A program made the position numbers and the translations under genes. DNA of 64,000 nt. Origin: Meconema thalassinum. Lineage: Eukaryota > Arthropoda > Insecta > Orthoptera > Tettigoniidae. Below the pieces are notes generated by a model. That model saw nothing but the letters and a program-made list of their open reading frames with translations. It did no database searches and was not told the origin of the DNA. The DNA is taken from NCBI GenBank assembly GCA_946902985.2, contig OX336388.2, positions 1,218,524,609 to 1,218,588,608 of the forward strand, in the 5' to 3' direction. Shown here in pieces: positions 20,057 to 30,821 of this stretch (within the stretch, counting starts at the first letter, position 1; each line of letters starts with the position of its first letter).

Positions 20057-20819
20057 TGTTACGGCTGTGAGTTTGTGTCATCACTCGCCGCATGAGTCAC
20101 AACTGCCCCAGGGCTGGGCTGTGGCCTGCCTCCTGTATTGCGTGTGCCTGATGCAACAGGGCTACTAGGACAAAGGGGTAGTCCAGAATATTCGTGACTG
20201 GACCAGCGATGGAAACCTTGAGAAGCCGTGAACCCTGGATGGATCTAGAAGCATTTATTGAGTCACCGGCCTGCTATATAAGTGCGACCTGTCTAGCAGT
20301 TGTTTATGTTGTGTTTTACGAGCTAGTGCGAGCGTTTATCGTGAGCGACAGAAGTGTGGTGACTTGCGTAACCCCTAGTGGAGCGGAGAAGAGAGAAACA
20401 TACAGGGGACTGCCTGTGTTTTGAGTGAGTGTGCTTTCACTGAGTGTCGGAGATATGGTGGTTACGAAATCCAGTGACATTGTTTCTCCCAGCTTGTGAA
20501 CAGCGTACAGCAAGTGCTCGTAAGTAACTGTATTTGTTGTACCTGAGGAAGAGGGGCAGGTAGCTTCTGTCAAGGCCACCGGACTCATTAGGACGGATTA
20601 ACTTCTGTGGTCTGTTGCAAGTGAAAGGGGCCAAGAGCGCTCAAGGAAGAGACTTGAGGAAACTGGAGTAAAGTTCCAATTGCTTGTGTTCGCTGATGAG
20701 TAGAGTAATTTTCTGGCCACAATAAAGTTAATTATTTCTTTAAGCAGTAATTGGTGTTGTGCTTCCTACCCTCCGTAATCCAGTTAACAAAAGTGCCACT
20801 AGGGGGGTGGCACGTAACA
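20057..20819 (+). repeat. Solo LTR, 763 bp, TGTTACG...CGTAACA
   Basis: Has 7-bp perfect inverted ends (TGTTACG/CGTAACA), GC-richer content than its surroundings, a TATA box (20275-20282) and an AATAAA signal (20721-20726) in the right order for U3-R-U5. Flanked by TTAT on both sides (20053-20056, 20820-20823 read as TTAT), though the AT-repeat context makes that duplication weak evidence. No internal coding region is present. It is probably Ty3/gypsy-type by its termini. Confidence 0.8.
20275..20282 (+). promoter_or_regulatory. TATA box of the solo LTR
   Basis: TATATAAG about 220 bp into the LTR, followed about 30 nt later by GTTGTTTATGTTG, a plausible start region. Confidence 0.6.
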
Positions 20820-20823
20820 TTAT

Positions 20824-22175
20824 TATTAGAGAAATCCTAAATCGCATGAAAAATCGAACTCATTACATGACGATTGAGTATCTATGCTCCTCTAATATTA
20901 CTAAGATCAAATCACATAGATCAATAATTAACGTAATTATCATCGCAAGTAACTATCCAACAACGATAGCCTTCAATCAAATATGCGACAAAAGAAAAAT
21001 TATGTAAGGACTGTACACCAAGAAAATTATTGAAATGACTAGCTAACTATAGAAGCATGGATGCCTTGCAAGTATGACATCATCCAAACGATAAACCGTA
21101 CCGTGGATATGCTAGTCTTCCTAGCACAAAAAAAGCCTAGAAATCCATAAGAAGGATCCAGCCATTATGCTCTTGCATAATTCAAAAATAAATGCTGGTA
21201 TCAAACAATGACTCTTAAATGGTTGAATGGAATAGTCTACAGTCTGCAAATCACGTGTACTAACTACTAAGTATTAAAGATGATGTTCACTTCCCTTGAC
21301 ATTGGTCTGCAAAGATGAATCCCACGGCTTGCACGCCACGGCCTCGCCATGCCGTCCGCTCGAACACGTGCATGCTGTAAGCACACATGTCTCCTCGGCT
21401 CCTTGTCACGATCCAAAGTTCCAGACATCTTCTTCCATCGCACCACCAATACGATTTAAAACTCCATAATGACGTTTCGGTTCATGGCAGTATTATTGAA
21501 AAGTTCATCACGACGATTCACTACCATGATTTCCTGTGCGTAATCCATTAACTCTATGGCTTGTGCCATGAAAAATCACGTAATCTAAACTGTTGTAGTT
21601 GACTATTGTCACCCGATAATTTACCGTTCCGAAATCAGTCAGCGTTACAAGTATGACTGTACACGACAACTTTGCTCGCATTCTACTGATATTATCGCAG
21701 TACACTGACGAACCTTGCTTGCCATATTTTCCATTTAGAGCTAAATTAAATCCTCTGGTTGAAGATCTGATCCGTGTAGTAATCAGATCAAGTGAGTAGG
21801 CTAGCTAATTTTGAGATTGGATATAAGTCCAGCGCAGTCTTGAACACACAAAGACTGGCCCCACCTACAAGAATGCTATCAGTTGACAACACTGAAACAG
21901 TGTTTCCTTGTAGGATCTTTCTTGGCATGAGATCTGGTACTCGTAATTCAGTTTAGAATGAGCGTTCGAATTCATGCTCGACCACACATGAAGACGAATT
22001 CGGTACTCTACTGCTCTCTTCAACAGGTGTGCCCAACGCGGTCTCCTCTCTCGCTATCCCATGCGCATCACAGCTCGCGCATCTGACGTAACGTCTCGTT
22101 CTACAGGGCTACACACAAACTTCTCCTGGCGCTCTCTTCAAAACATCCTCAGAATATAACAGAGAAAAACAACTC
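20824..22175. other. No feature recognised
   Basis: Mixed-composition DNA without long frames or repeats shared elsewhere in the window. A GC-richer patch at about 21290-21430 has no recognised content. Confidence 0.5.
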
Positions 22176-22859
22176 TCATATCCTCGCTATGAGCTCCCTC
22201 AAAATGGGCACAGTATCAACTTTATCAAAAATATCAATACTTTTAAGCTCATTGTCATCATCAGCCTCTGCATCATTAAATTCATTATAATATTGGGCTG
22301 TATATCTCATACTAGCTCTAACATAACGAACTCCAACTGCTCTTCTGTACCTAGCTCTATCATTTCTTCTAGAATGGTAAGTATCCCCAGTCCCATTTTC
22401 ATCATTATCACGCCTTCGATATCCACCTCCTTCATTCTCATTAAAACGCCCTCTTCTGTTACGTTGGCGGCGACCTCTGTGTTTACCTCCGCAACTGCTC
22501 TCTCTTCTTCGCCTGCTACGATCTCTCCGATATATACCTCTACAACATCGCCGTATCTTTTCCACTTCTTCATTTAGTTTTCTGTTATTTCCCTTTATTT
22601 CAGCTACTCTAGTATCACATACTTCACATATCTCCTCCACTTTCTCTATCCTGCTGCCCATTGCCATCTTATCTTCTTGAATCTCTTTGAACAGTTCGTC
22701 TATTCTTGTGTAGTTGGCCCTGTTACTTTCTTCTATTTCGGGGTTAAGGTCAGCCACCTTATTCTCAACCAGCTCTCTCACAGGCATTATACCAGATTCA
22801 ACCTTCTCACTCATCTTCATCATCTGCTCCATGAGCATTTTGACCAAAATAGACTCCAT
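22176..22859 (-). CDS. gag: X-family gag, minus strand
   Basis: 227 codons without interruption. Residues about 1-110 are Met/Glu/Lys-rich and predicted coiled coil (MESILVKMLMEQMMKMSEKV, then VEEICEVCDTRVAEIK). Residues about 115-150 form an Arg-rich basic block with GRR and RRRRES motifs. The C-terminus is acidic and Asn/Asp-rich. There is no CCHC knuckle. It follows a tRNA-Lys-type primer site at 22983-22997 by about 120 bp, the layout of an LTR-element gag. The basic block is nearly identical at DNA level to 11905-12040. No pol follows to the left, so this copy is truncated or gag-only. Confidence 0.65.
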   Translation of the reverse strand: MESILVKMLMEQMMKMSEKVESGIMPVRELVENKVADLNPEIEESNRANYTRIDELFKEIQEDKMAMGSRIEKVEEICEVCDTRVAEIKGNNRKLNEEVEKIRRCCRGIYRRDRSRRRRESSCGGKHRGRRQRNRRGRFNENEGGGYRRRDNDENGTGDTYHSRRNDRARYRRAVGVRYVRASMRYTAQYYNEFNDAEADDDNELKSIDIFDKVDTVPILRELIARI

Positions 22860-22982
22860 ATCCTTCTTCTACTATCACAACAGATTGAACCTCACTTTCC
22901 TAATCTGGCTTGCACTATACTCACGTATGTTACTCATTTTTCATCTTAGTCACCATATGCCTTCATTTCCTTGTTCCTGCGC

Positions 22983-22997
22983 CACGTTGGGTTGCCA
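22983..22997 (-). promoter_or_regulatory. Primer binding site of the X-family copy
   Basis: Minus strand TGGCAACCCAACGTG, two changes from the tRNA-Lys site TGGCGCCCAACGTG, placed 3 nt after a GTTACA end at 23001-23006. This implies that LTR sequence extends rightwards from 23001, but I could not find its other end. Confidence 0.6.
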
Positions 22998-23000
22998 TAA

Positions 23001-24100
23001 TGTAACTGTACTAACTATCGGGGTGGTGGTGGTTGTTAAACGCAAAAAGGAAATCTTTTTTATAAACATATATTTTCATAATAAACTCCTTTTTCTCTAA
23101 ACAAACAGATACTCTTTCTTATTTTACTTCTAACTACCAAGGAAGATACTATCTTACCTCACACTATTTCAATAACTCTCCTAATAATAAAAATAATAAA
23201 CAATAGACAATCATAAAAAGAATATCTATCTATAGTTTGATTTACAAAAGATGCTCGGTGAAAGCTGTCATACGCTTGATGGGTGAGGTGAGGAGTGGAG
23301 ACGAGAGGGGTAGCGGTCTCCATGGCAACAGTGAGCAATGTATGCCGACACAGCAATAAGCACATGGTTTGACTCAGTGTGTCTTCACTCGTCACGGTCA
23401 TTAGACTGCCAGTATTTGTGCCTTCCTGCAAGCCTCTTGGAATGTTATGAGTCATGATCTGCCTCAGTGGCAACGCAGCATTTCCCCACGTGCTAACTTT
23501 GACAGCTGTCAGCGAGCTTTATTGGTAATTCAGACTATAGATATGGAACTTCATAGAGCAAGGCCCCCTACTACCTCACAGCTGGACCATTACCAAGAAT
23601 CCTTTAGCTCAGGCACTAAAATTCCCTGCAATAGCCCACCAGCAGGAGGTGGCCATGCTACAAACCTTAATCTATGAAAATGAATAGTGACACAGACAAT
23701 GGAAGGAAAGTGCAATATTAAGCTACCTAAACAGCATACACACTCAACTGCAAGTTTAAGTTATTCAATATTTCCAAAATGGTATAATTCTATTCCAGTT
23801 TATATCGTGGAAACATCGTAAACAATATTCCCCTCCTTTATAATTATCGCAAATAATTATCACATTTATAACGTGGTGGACTTCTAACCGTCATGTCTGT
23901 CATGAGCCAAGGCGACTGTGCACACACGCAATTGCAACAAATATTACATTTTCCTTTAATCATTTAAAAATATACAATAACATATATTTTCCTTTTAAAG
24001 ACACTCTGCAAACCTACAGGCAAAGAGCTTTCGTCAGAATGGTTTACGAAGTCAATTCGTTAAGCCGTTTTCTCAATCTTGCGTTAACAAACATCACCTT
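23001..24100. other. Possible LTR (minus), then unrecognised AT-rich DNA
   Basis: By position the first several hundred bases should be the 5' LTR of the 22.2-22.9 kb X copy (minus strand). They do not align by eye with the X LTRs at 980-1533 or 14635-15588, so it would be a different subfamily. No second TGTAAC-type terminus is seen. The rest is AT-rich with no feature. Confidence 0.35.
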
Positions 24101-24117
24101 AGTGTTTTAAATATATA

Positions 24118-24420
24118 GATACTTGAGTAGTCTGCCTTTTCAATAAAATATATATTCACAAAATCTAAAGGTACAGGTTTCGGGAGTGCATCCCTCCCTC
24201 CCTCCTCACCCTTGTATACACTTTCTCGTTAACATAAAAACATTGGTATTTTCCAAGATGATACACATAAAATATCATCTTGAAAAATACCAATGTTTTT
24301 ATATGTTAACAACAAAGTGTATGCAAGGCTGAGGAAAGGAGGGACGCACTTCTGAAACATGTACCTTTAGATTTAGTATATGCATATTGTATTAAAAAGG
24401 TGGACTACTCAAGTATTTTC
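24118..24420. repeat. Foldback palindrome of Penelope-like ends
   Basis: The two halves (about 24118-24262 and 24270-24420) are imperfect reverse complements with a very short centre. Both carry the motif 'GAAAC-tGTACCTTTA' with an upstream GAGGA-containing block. The right half resembles the reverse complement of about 27540-27620. It reads as two Penelope-type termini joined head to head. Confidence 0.75.
24325..24367 (+). ncRNA. Hammerhead-ribozyme-like motif
   Basis: Order of elements: AAGG (stem I), CTGAGGA (core), a purine-rich stem II region, GAAA (core), palindromic CATG with UA (short stem III and cleavage position), then CCTT closing stem I. This is the layout of minimal hammerheads described in Penelope-like elements. 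Stem II pairs poorly, so activity is doubtful. Confidence 0.5.
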
Positions 24421-24921
24421 AATTAAATTGGCATCTATTTTAATTATATTTCTATAAGAACTTCAAATTGGCGACTGTGTTAAATTTTTTAAATCACGTT
24501 ATTTTTCTCATGTCCTAAACAAGCAATAGAAATGGTTGGGATAATGAATCCACGATTATAATATTCATCTGCTGGCATATAATTCTGTAGCATATGAAGA
24601 CTGGACATCAATAATGGGCTAAGTGCCAAAACAACGAAAATTGTTTAGACCCAAAAAATCGAGCTAGGTATCATTCATTGCCAACAACCTATAAAGCGGG
24701 CTAACTGCCATGACAATAATTGTAGTTCATACAAGGCCCAAGAGATGGCATGAGAGGTATGTGCGAGGCCGCTGGTGAAGCTATGTCCACCGAGCTTTTA
24801 CTGTTGATTCTGAACGTCGTGACTTCACTGTGAATTATAACCTAATTATTTTGAATAAAGTCTGTTGTGACTGTGCCTTCAGTTTGTTGTGAGTTTTAAT
24901 TTGTGATAGTACATTTTAAGA

Positions 24922-25566
24922 ATGATGGAAATAAACATTGACAAAAAAAAAGGAAAATCAATTCGGGATGAAAGAAAATGCTGTAGAAGTGAAGGGAAAC
25001 CTTATGTGAACGGTAAAAACGAGTTGGTGGAAGGAAAAACTGAACCTAATGAAGTGGTATGTACAAAGTATTTACTTCTAATATTTACTTGACGAATACT
25101 GTCAAGTATGATGAGATAAGTCATAAATATTTGGTCTCCGGCCATTCATTTTTATCATGCGACAGAGATTTTACACAGATCGAAAAACGTAAAAGGGTTG
25201 AAAAGTGTCAAGTTCCTAAGGACCTGGTCAAACTTATGGTAAATGCAACACCGAACAATCCCTTTACGGTTACTATGTTTCAACTTGATGACTTTTTTGA
25301 TTTAAAATTGGAGCCGATTCAGTTGGATTAGAGTTCGAAAAGCCGCGCATGGAGTCGTCAAGACAAGAACAATGCTTAATGGATTTGAAGCTTGGAGCAC
25401 TTGCAAGGTTCTAAAGAAAAGGGTCACCACTAATACAATTAACTTAGGACTTGGTTTTACTACAACCTTGTCAAATCAACTTTTCAGCGGAGAAGAAAGA
25501 TCTGCAACAGATGCTGATGCATTTGAAGGAAGAGACCAAGCATTCTTTGAAGAATTAATCAATTAA
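24922..25566 (+). pseudogene. Gutted DUF7869-like transposon protein
   Basis: Two pieces of one protein type appear side by side. 24922-25092 encodes a Lys-rich N-terminal segment with GKPYVNGK. 25059-25331 encodes HKYLVSGHSFLSCDRDFTQI, a pattern I associate with the C-terminal part of insect proteins containing a DUF7869/RNase-H-like domain. The middle, where the catalytic domain would be, is missing, and the frames overlap rather than join. 25372-25566 is a further open piece of unknown nature. This looks like an internally deleted element. Family assignment is from memory and uncertain. Confidence 0.45.
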
Positions 25567-25929
25567 AATTGCTTTGTATTAGAAAAACTATACTAGGACT
25601 TTCTAACAAGAAGTACAAGAGTAAAAAAAGTAATTAAATACATGGCAATGTAGTAGGACACTTTTTAATATTGTAGAATAAGTGAAATAAACAGTTAATA
25701 TTAATAAAAGCTTGAGATTTTTCATTGGCACGTACCGTACCTTGTATTTGCTGATAAATATGTGGCACTTAACACGTTCTACATTTTGCTGAATAAAATC
25801 GTATTTTTTCATTCAAAAGAGAAAGGAAATTAGGAAAAAACAAGTAGTTCCGTGAAGAACTATACAGCCTATTTTCATATATCCTACTTATGTTAATTGC
25901 CACTTTCAACATACAAAATGTCAGTTTGA
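25567..25929. other. AT-rich, nothing recognised
   Basis: No open frame of interest. It ends with 'agcctattttc' at about 25868, which resembles one arm of the hairpin at 27284. Confidence 0.4.
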
Positions 25930-27283
25930 TTGCTGAAATAGATTCGTAGATATTGAGAACCGACTAAATATTTCGGATGGTCGCCATGTTGGATTTTATA
26001 TATGTATGTCCTAGAGTTATACACGGTTACATGAAGATTATTGTGTACGTATAGCATTCAAACTTCAATCGGATGATTAGGACACAAGAAGCAAAAACGA
26101 GATTTTAAAATTTCGCACAGCTGCCATCTTGTGGTTATGGAAACAATTGAAATAAATTAGATACCAGTGGATTAACATTCGTATAAGGATTTACTGTACC
26201 AAGTTTCACTGCACTCGTCGGATGGTTAAATTGCGAGAAACGTCCATGTGAATATTTATACTTCGCGTCGCCGCCATGTTGGATTTGTGATCACCAGGTT
26301 ATTTAATGTCCTATAGGTGAACTTAAGTTCATAGGCCCTATGAACATAAAAAATTCATTTTCATTGCTATAATAGATTCGAAGATATTCAGAGCCGTCTA
26401 AATATTTCGGATGGTTGCCATGTTGGATTGTTAAATGTATAGGCCATAGAGTCATGTACCATTAAAGGAAAATTATTGCGTAGGTTCATTATTCAAACTT
26501 TCACTTTGATCGCATGATTACGACACAAGAAATAAAAACTTAATTTTAAAATTCGCACAGCCGCCATCTTGAAGTTATGTAAACAATTGAACTAAATTAG
26601 ATACCAGTGCATTAAAATTTGTATAAACATTTCCTGTACCAGATTTCATTGCGTTTGGATCATTAAATCGCGAGAAAGGTCTATTTAAAATTTTCAACTT
26701 CGCTTGGCCGCCATGATCGTTTTGTAGTTAACCGGTTTTTGAAAGTCTTATAGATGAACTTCCAGTAATGTCCTTTATATCCGTACAAAATTTCAGGGCG
26801 ATGCCGCAATTAGTTTCAGAGATATAGAATGCCGGTGAAATATTTCGCACATCCGCCATCTTGTGTTTATGTAAACAATTGAACGAAGTTAGATGTCTGT
26901 GCATTACAATGTGTATAAACATATACTGTACCAAGTTTTATTGTGTTTGGTTGGTTAAATCGCGAAAAACGTCTATTTAAAAGTCGCAAATTCGCGGGGC
27001 CGCCATGTTGGTTTTGTAGTTACCAGTTTTTCAAAAGTCACATAGGTGAACTTCTAGTAGTTCCCTTTACTACCGTAAAAAAATCCACGGTGATGTCGGG
27101 AATAATTTCGGAGATATTGAATTCTGGTGAAATATTTCGCACAGCCGCCATGTTGGATCGGTCAGACGTAACAAAATTTTAAGGGCACGGTTTGGGTCGT
27201 CCGGAATAGTGCTATGAACTTACCGAGTTTCATTGAAATCGCTCCAGCCGTTTAGAACACACACGGACAAAAGGTGATCTCAT
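25930..27283. repeat. Degenerate 'gccgccatgttgg' repeat array
   Basis: Two alternating blocks recur about three to four times with 300-450 bp spacing. One block is TTTCGCACAGCCGCCATCTTG followed by AACAATTGAA-TAAATTAGAT (about 26110, 26555, 26850, and partly 27135). The other is ACCAAGTTTCATTGCGTTTG followed by TAAATCGCGA and GCCGCCATGTTGG (about 26200, 26640, 26935). It ends with 'ccagccgtttagaacacacacgga', a tail often seen at ends of insect non-autonomous elements. It looks like a tandemly expanded non-coding transposon body. Confidence 0.8.
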
Positions 27284-27314
27284 AAGCCTATTTTTTCAAA
27301 ATTGAAAATAGGCT
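27284..27314. repeat. Perfect hairpin at the end of the array
   Basis: AGCCTATTTT, then TTCAAAATTG, then AAAATAGGCT: a 10-bp stem closing the array and followed by A-rich sequence. It could be a transposon end (Helitron ends have a 3' hairpin near CTRR, and CTAA occurs here) but no second terminus was established. Confidence 0.6.
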
Positions 27315-27429
27315 AAAAATGCAATAGGAATATGCATCTTACCCTAGATAATAAATTTAAAAAAAATTGGTTCAGGTTTTTTATCAACACTTTTGACAAA
27401 AAAAATTGAATAACTCAAATTCAACTTTT

Positions 27430-27700
27430 TGGCTCAGCCCATTATTGATGTCCAGTCTTCATATATAAAACAATCAAACATAAGTGTCCATATGATACAT
27501 TTTACTGGTTCTCGATATCTTAGAAAGAAAATAAAGGGATTCTGCCTTTTCAATACTTATATTGAACCTACTCACAGGTACATGTTTCGAAGGTTAACTC
27601 CTTCTTCCTCAGCCTGTACATAAATATCAAAGATAAATTACCTTTATAAGAACATACGTTACATGAAATAAAGATTTGTCAATACGGACCTCAATTACTG
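27430..27700 (-). mobile_element. Penelope-like terminal fragment
   Basis: On the minus strand it holds 'GTATTGACAA', a hammerhead-like motif (27574-27617) and then 'ATTGAAAAGGCAGAATCCCT', which parallels 'ATTAAAAAGGTGGACTACTC' beside the motif at 24325-24367. No coding sequence is preserved. Confidence 0.5.
27574..27617 (-). ncRNA. Hammerhead-ribozyme-like motif, best preserved
   Basis: On the minus strand: ACAGG (stem I), CTGAGGA (core, fits CUGANGA), one extra A, GAAGG-AGTTAA-CCTTC (perfect 5-bp stem II), GAAA (core), CATG (self-complementary stem III), TA (cleavage after A), CCTGT (closes stem I with ACAGG, 5 bp). All core elements are in order. The extra A before stem II is the only departure. 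Very short palindromic stem III is known from Penelope hammerheads that act as dimers. Confidence 0.6.
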
Positions 27701-28798
27701 ACATTATGTCTCGATATCTTTGTAACTATTTAAGCAATCTAACTGAAATTTTGTATGGTATTAGAGGACTGTTAAATATGCGACTCCCTAATCCTGAAAA
27801 AAAAAAAAAAAGCATCATGCCGGCGAAGTGATTTTCAAATATTGCAAACTAATCTTTTGGCGATCTAATCACTCAAGGGCAATAAAATTCGGCACAGTGA
27901 ATCTTTATTCAGTGCTTAGTATAGATACTTCTAATGATCAATCGTTTTCAAAAATTCAAGATGCATCAGTTCCAAATTTTAAATAATTTTTCTTCTCATA
28001 ACTTATTCAGGCGATTGAAAAGATGATTCCTATGCTGGGATGAAAATAATCCTTACAAATGGCACTAACTTTTGTAGCTTACTTTTCGTAAATCATAAAA
28101 GCCGTGCATTTGACTTATCTAAAAATTAATTTCCGAGATTTGTTACAGAATGATGCCATCTCGAGGGAGAAGTCTTAATCACCAATATTGAAAGATATAT
28201 ATTCCAGCACATAACTACATTTGTAATGGTGTTGGTGAAGACATAGGTTGTGAACCAAAAGATATTTAGTATATCGAATGGAAAATCCTTGTAATAGGCA
28301 GGAGAATTTTAATAGAAAAGACCAGTGGGATTTATGAAAATGGGCTATTTAGTTCTTTATGGAACTACTTGTTTTATTTTCACATTCTGATCTGATCTTT
28401 CCTAGCATTTCTTTGTAACATGAAGGGACATAATATTTTCTTAATGTTGATTCATTAGGTGTTTCAAAATATGTGTTGTTTGTAAGAAAATTTTTAAGCT
28501 TAGGACCTGTTAATTAAAATAAAGGAATATCACAAGAACAAAAAGTTTTGCATAAATCTGCTTAATATTCAGAATTTTTGAAACTGGGCTGTGCGAAAAG
28601 GAAGCTACTTCACCCAAAAGAACTTGTCTTGAGGCAGTACGTGAAGTGGCTATTTTACTGTATGTTTATTTCCTGCTATATGCTGCAAGAATTGCGATTG
28701 CTGCTCCGCACTTAAAGGTTTCCCACATTTTTGCCAGAATAGAGTTTGCCATTGCTTGTAAAGATTCAGCAACATATTGCTGCAAACAAGAACATATA
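27701..28798. other. AT-rich, no gene recognised
   Basis: Contains a poly-A tract at about 27797-27811 but no coding relic beside it. No repeats shared with other regions were found. Confidence 0.5.
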
Positions 28799-29481
28799 CT
28801 GGGTCATCGAAAAATAATGCCAACATTTCAAAAAATTATAGCACCGAAACCCATTATGTTAAACGTGTAATTCTTTCTCTAAACGCCAGCTGGTCAAAGT
28901 AAGTTTTGTTTTGGAGGGGACGTGACCTTGCTATGCGCACACTAGATGCGCAGTAGCCAAGGTCGACCGGGGGCGCGCGCGCCAATGAAGTCGCGACCTC
29001 ACCCCTTTGGATATTTTTTTCTGGGGGTACATTAAAAACATTGTGTATGAAGAAAAAATTCGGGATTTGGAGCACCTGCGGGAGCGAATTTCTGCCGCCA
29101 TCTTGACAGTTACTCCTGAAATGATTGCATGTACCAATCCAGCCATTGGGAAAGTGTGCGTTAATGCTGATGTTGGTGGTCGGCCTGGCCTTTTTTTCTC
29201 TCTCTCTCTCTCTACAGTCCATGTTTCCTTAAACTGATTAAACCATCGAATTACAGCTTTGTAATCAGGTGCAGTTTGTCGGGCGGTGCAGTCATTGGTG
29301 CACGCGCCCCCGGCCAACCTTGGCTACTGCGCATCTAGTGTGCGCATAGGAAGGTCACGTCCCCTCCAAAACAAAACTTACTTTAACCAGCTGGCGTTCA
29401 GTGAAATAATTACACGTTTAACATGAAGGGTTTCGGTGCTATAATTTTTTGAAATGTTGGCATTATTCTTCGATGACCCTG
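28799..29481. mobile_element. Foldback mariner-superfamily derivative, 683 bp
   Basis: TA on both sides (28797-28798, 29482-29483), ends CTGGGTCATCG / CAGGGTCATCG, and inverted arms of about 185 bp. Between the arms are two transposase scraps in opposite orientation. The minus strand near 29200-29317 encodes an N-terminal DNA-binding piece (YKAVIRWFNQFKET and GRPP). The plus strand at about 29007-29130 encodes a C-terminal piece (FFWGYIKNIV, HLRERISAAI, VTPEM). It cannot make transposase, and one half must have been inverted when it formed. Confidence 0.8.
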
Positions 29482-29953
29482 TACTTGACTTTCCTTTCGG
29501 CATGATATCGCCAATCACAATCACTTTACACTTCACTTAATATACTGGTACTACATAAACGGTGTGTTTCAAACTTGCTTGGGGCAGTGACTGGCTAAAC
29601 TGAAGAATACTGCGTCGAGTCGTGCGCATCACATTGCATCAGTCCTCTTGAAGGATTCCCCTTTAATATGTATGGTCAGGGTTAGTCACTCACTACGCAG
29701 CATGTTATGAAATTCATTCACATTGCGTTTTCATTAATACTAAAAATGTATGAAATATGAGGTGCTTTTTTATTTAAAACTTAGAACAAAGGGAAAATAA
29801 CTATTTATGTGTTTGTTCAAAATAGTTGAAATATTTATTTTTATGTGAAATATATCTTTATTGACGGCTTACAGCATTTTTTGACATAGTCTACGCCCTC
29901 ATTGGAGCACTTTACTCAATCTATCTACAAATAAATTAGTCTAATAACGGTAT
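29482..29953. other. No feature recognised
   Basis: AT-rich DNA between the foldback element and the LINE tail. Confidence 0.5.
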
Positions 29954-30821
29954 TTAGAGATAGCATTTCAGCTTCTTCTTCTTCTTCCTCTTCTTCTTCT
30001 GCACCCAAAATTTCTTCATCCTGTCAGACCTGGCTACCCTTTGTTCATCTGTTATGCTATAGTTTTTCCTTTCAAATGTTGTTAATGTGAACCGTAAGTA
30101 TTTATTCCTTAGAATACTTTTCTCTTCTCTACCTTTAATTTGGAGCATCGTTAAATTTAATTCTTCTAAATCATGCTGGATCTCTTTGAACCAATTCCAG
30201 AAGTAACTAAATAGCTGTTGTATTAGTCTGGTTTCTGGTAGTCGTGAGATATGGCAGAGAAAAGAGATTCTCCTTTTCCGCATTGTATCTATTATTGATT
30301 CACTCACCACTTCACTCGGCAGTAATCTCCATTGGCCATTTACTTGGTGTTTTTTGTTAATGATTCTTCTGTCTCCTTTCTTCACTTTGTCAGTTGTTGA
30401 TTGGATGTCCAACTTGAAGAGTGTTTCACTAGCATAAGTTGCCTCGGGTTTAACAACGGAATTGTAATGTCGAAATTTGGCATTCATTGAGAGAGATTTC
30501 TTTTTATAGGTTGGTCGGGTGATTCGTTGTGCTTGTTTCAGTTTGGATGTTCTGCTGTCTATCGATGGTTTCTCGTTTGTGTTCCAGGTTATAATTTCCC
30601 CAAGATATTTGAACTTATTCACAATCTTAATTTTTTACCATTGTATTGTTGAATTGCTGGTGTTTCAATTCTGAAGGCGGCATCATTTCAGTCTTTTCAA
30701 ACGAGATTTGTAGATCAACTTCTGCTGCAATTTTTTCGAGTTCTTCGATTTGAAATTTAGCCTCTTCCACATTACTTGCTAGTAGTGCAAGATCGTCTGT
30801 GAATGCTAGGATAAAAGACAA
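29954..30821 (-). pseudogene. 5'-truncated LINE reverse transcriptase (C-terminal part)
   Basis: Two frames on the minus strand make one RT tail. 30627-30821 contains AFTDDLALLASN, the catalytic [FY]xDD motif with Thr, then EKTE. 29954-30622 contains FKYLGEIITWN (RT motif D/E region), then the thumb and a Lys-rich tail ending in poly-Lys from a GAA-rich 3' end. The break between them lies near 30622-30627. Sequence upstream of the catalytic motif is absent (cut at about 30825), the usual 5' truncation of LINE copies. No endonuclease is present. Confidence 0.85.

Larger units (their letters stand above)
24592..27466. repeat. Inverted 40-bp sequence bounding a composite region
   Basis: ATGAAGACTGGACATCAATA with following bases at 24592-24636 is repeated in reverse complement at about 27425-27466. 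Together with the Penelope-like motifs outside both copies, this makes 24.1-27.7 kb a composite block with inverted ends. Confidence 0.65.

Noticed and set aside
22014..22175. Possible host exon near a GC-richer patch
   Set aside because: No open frame with splice signals or recognisable protein. It is simply the flank of the X-family copy.
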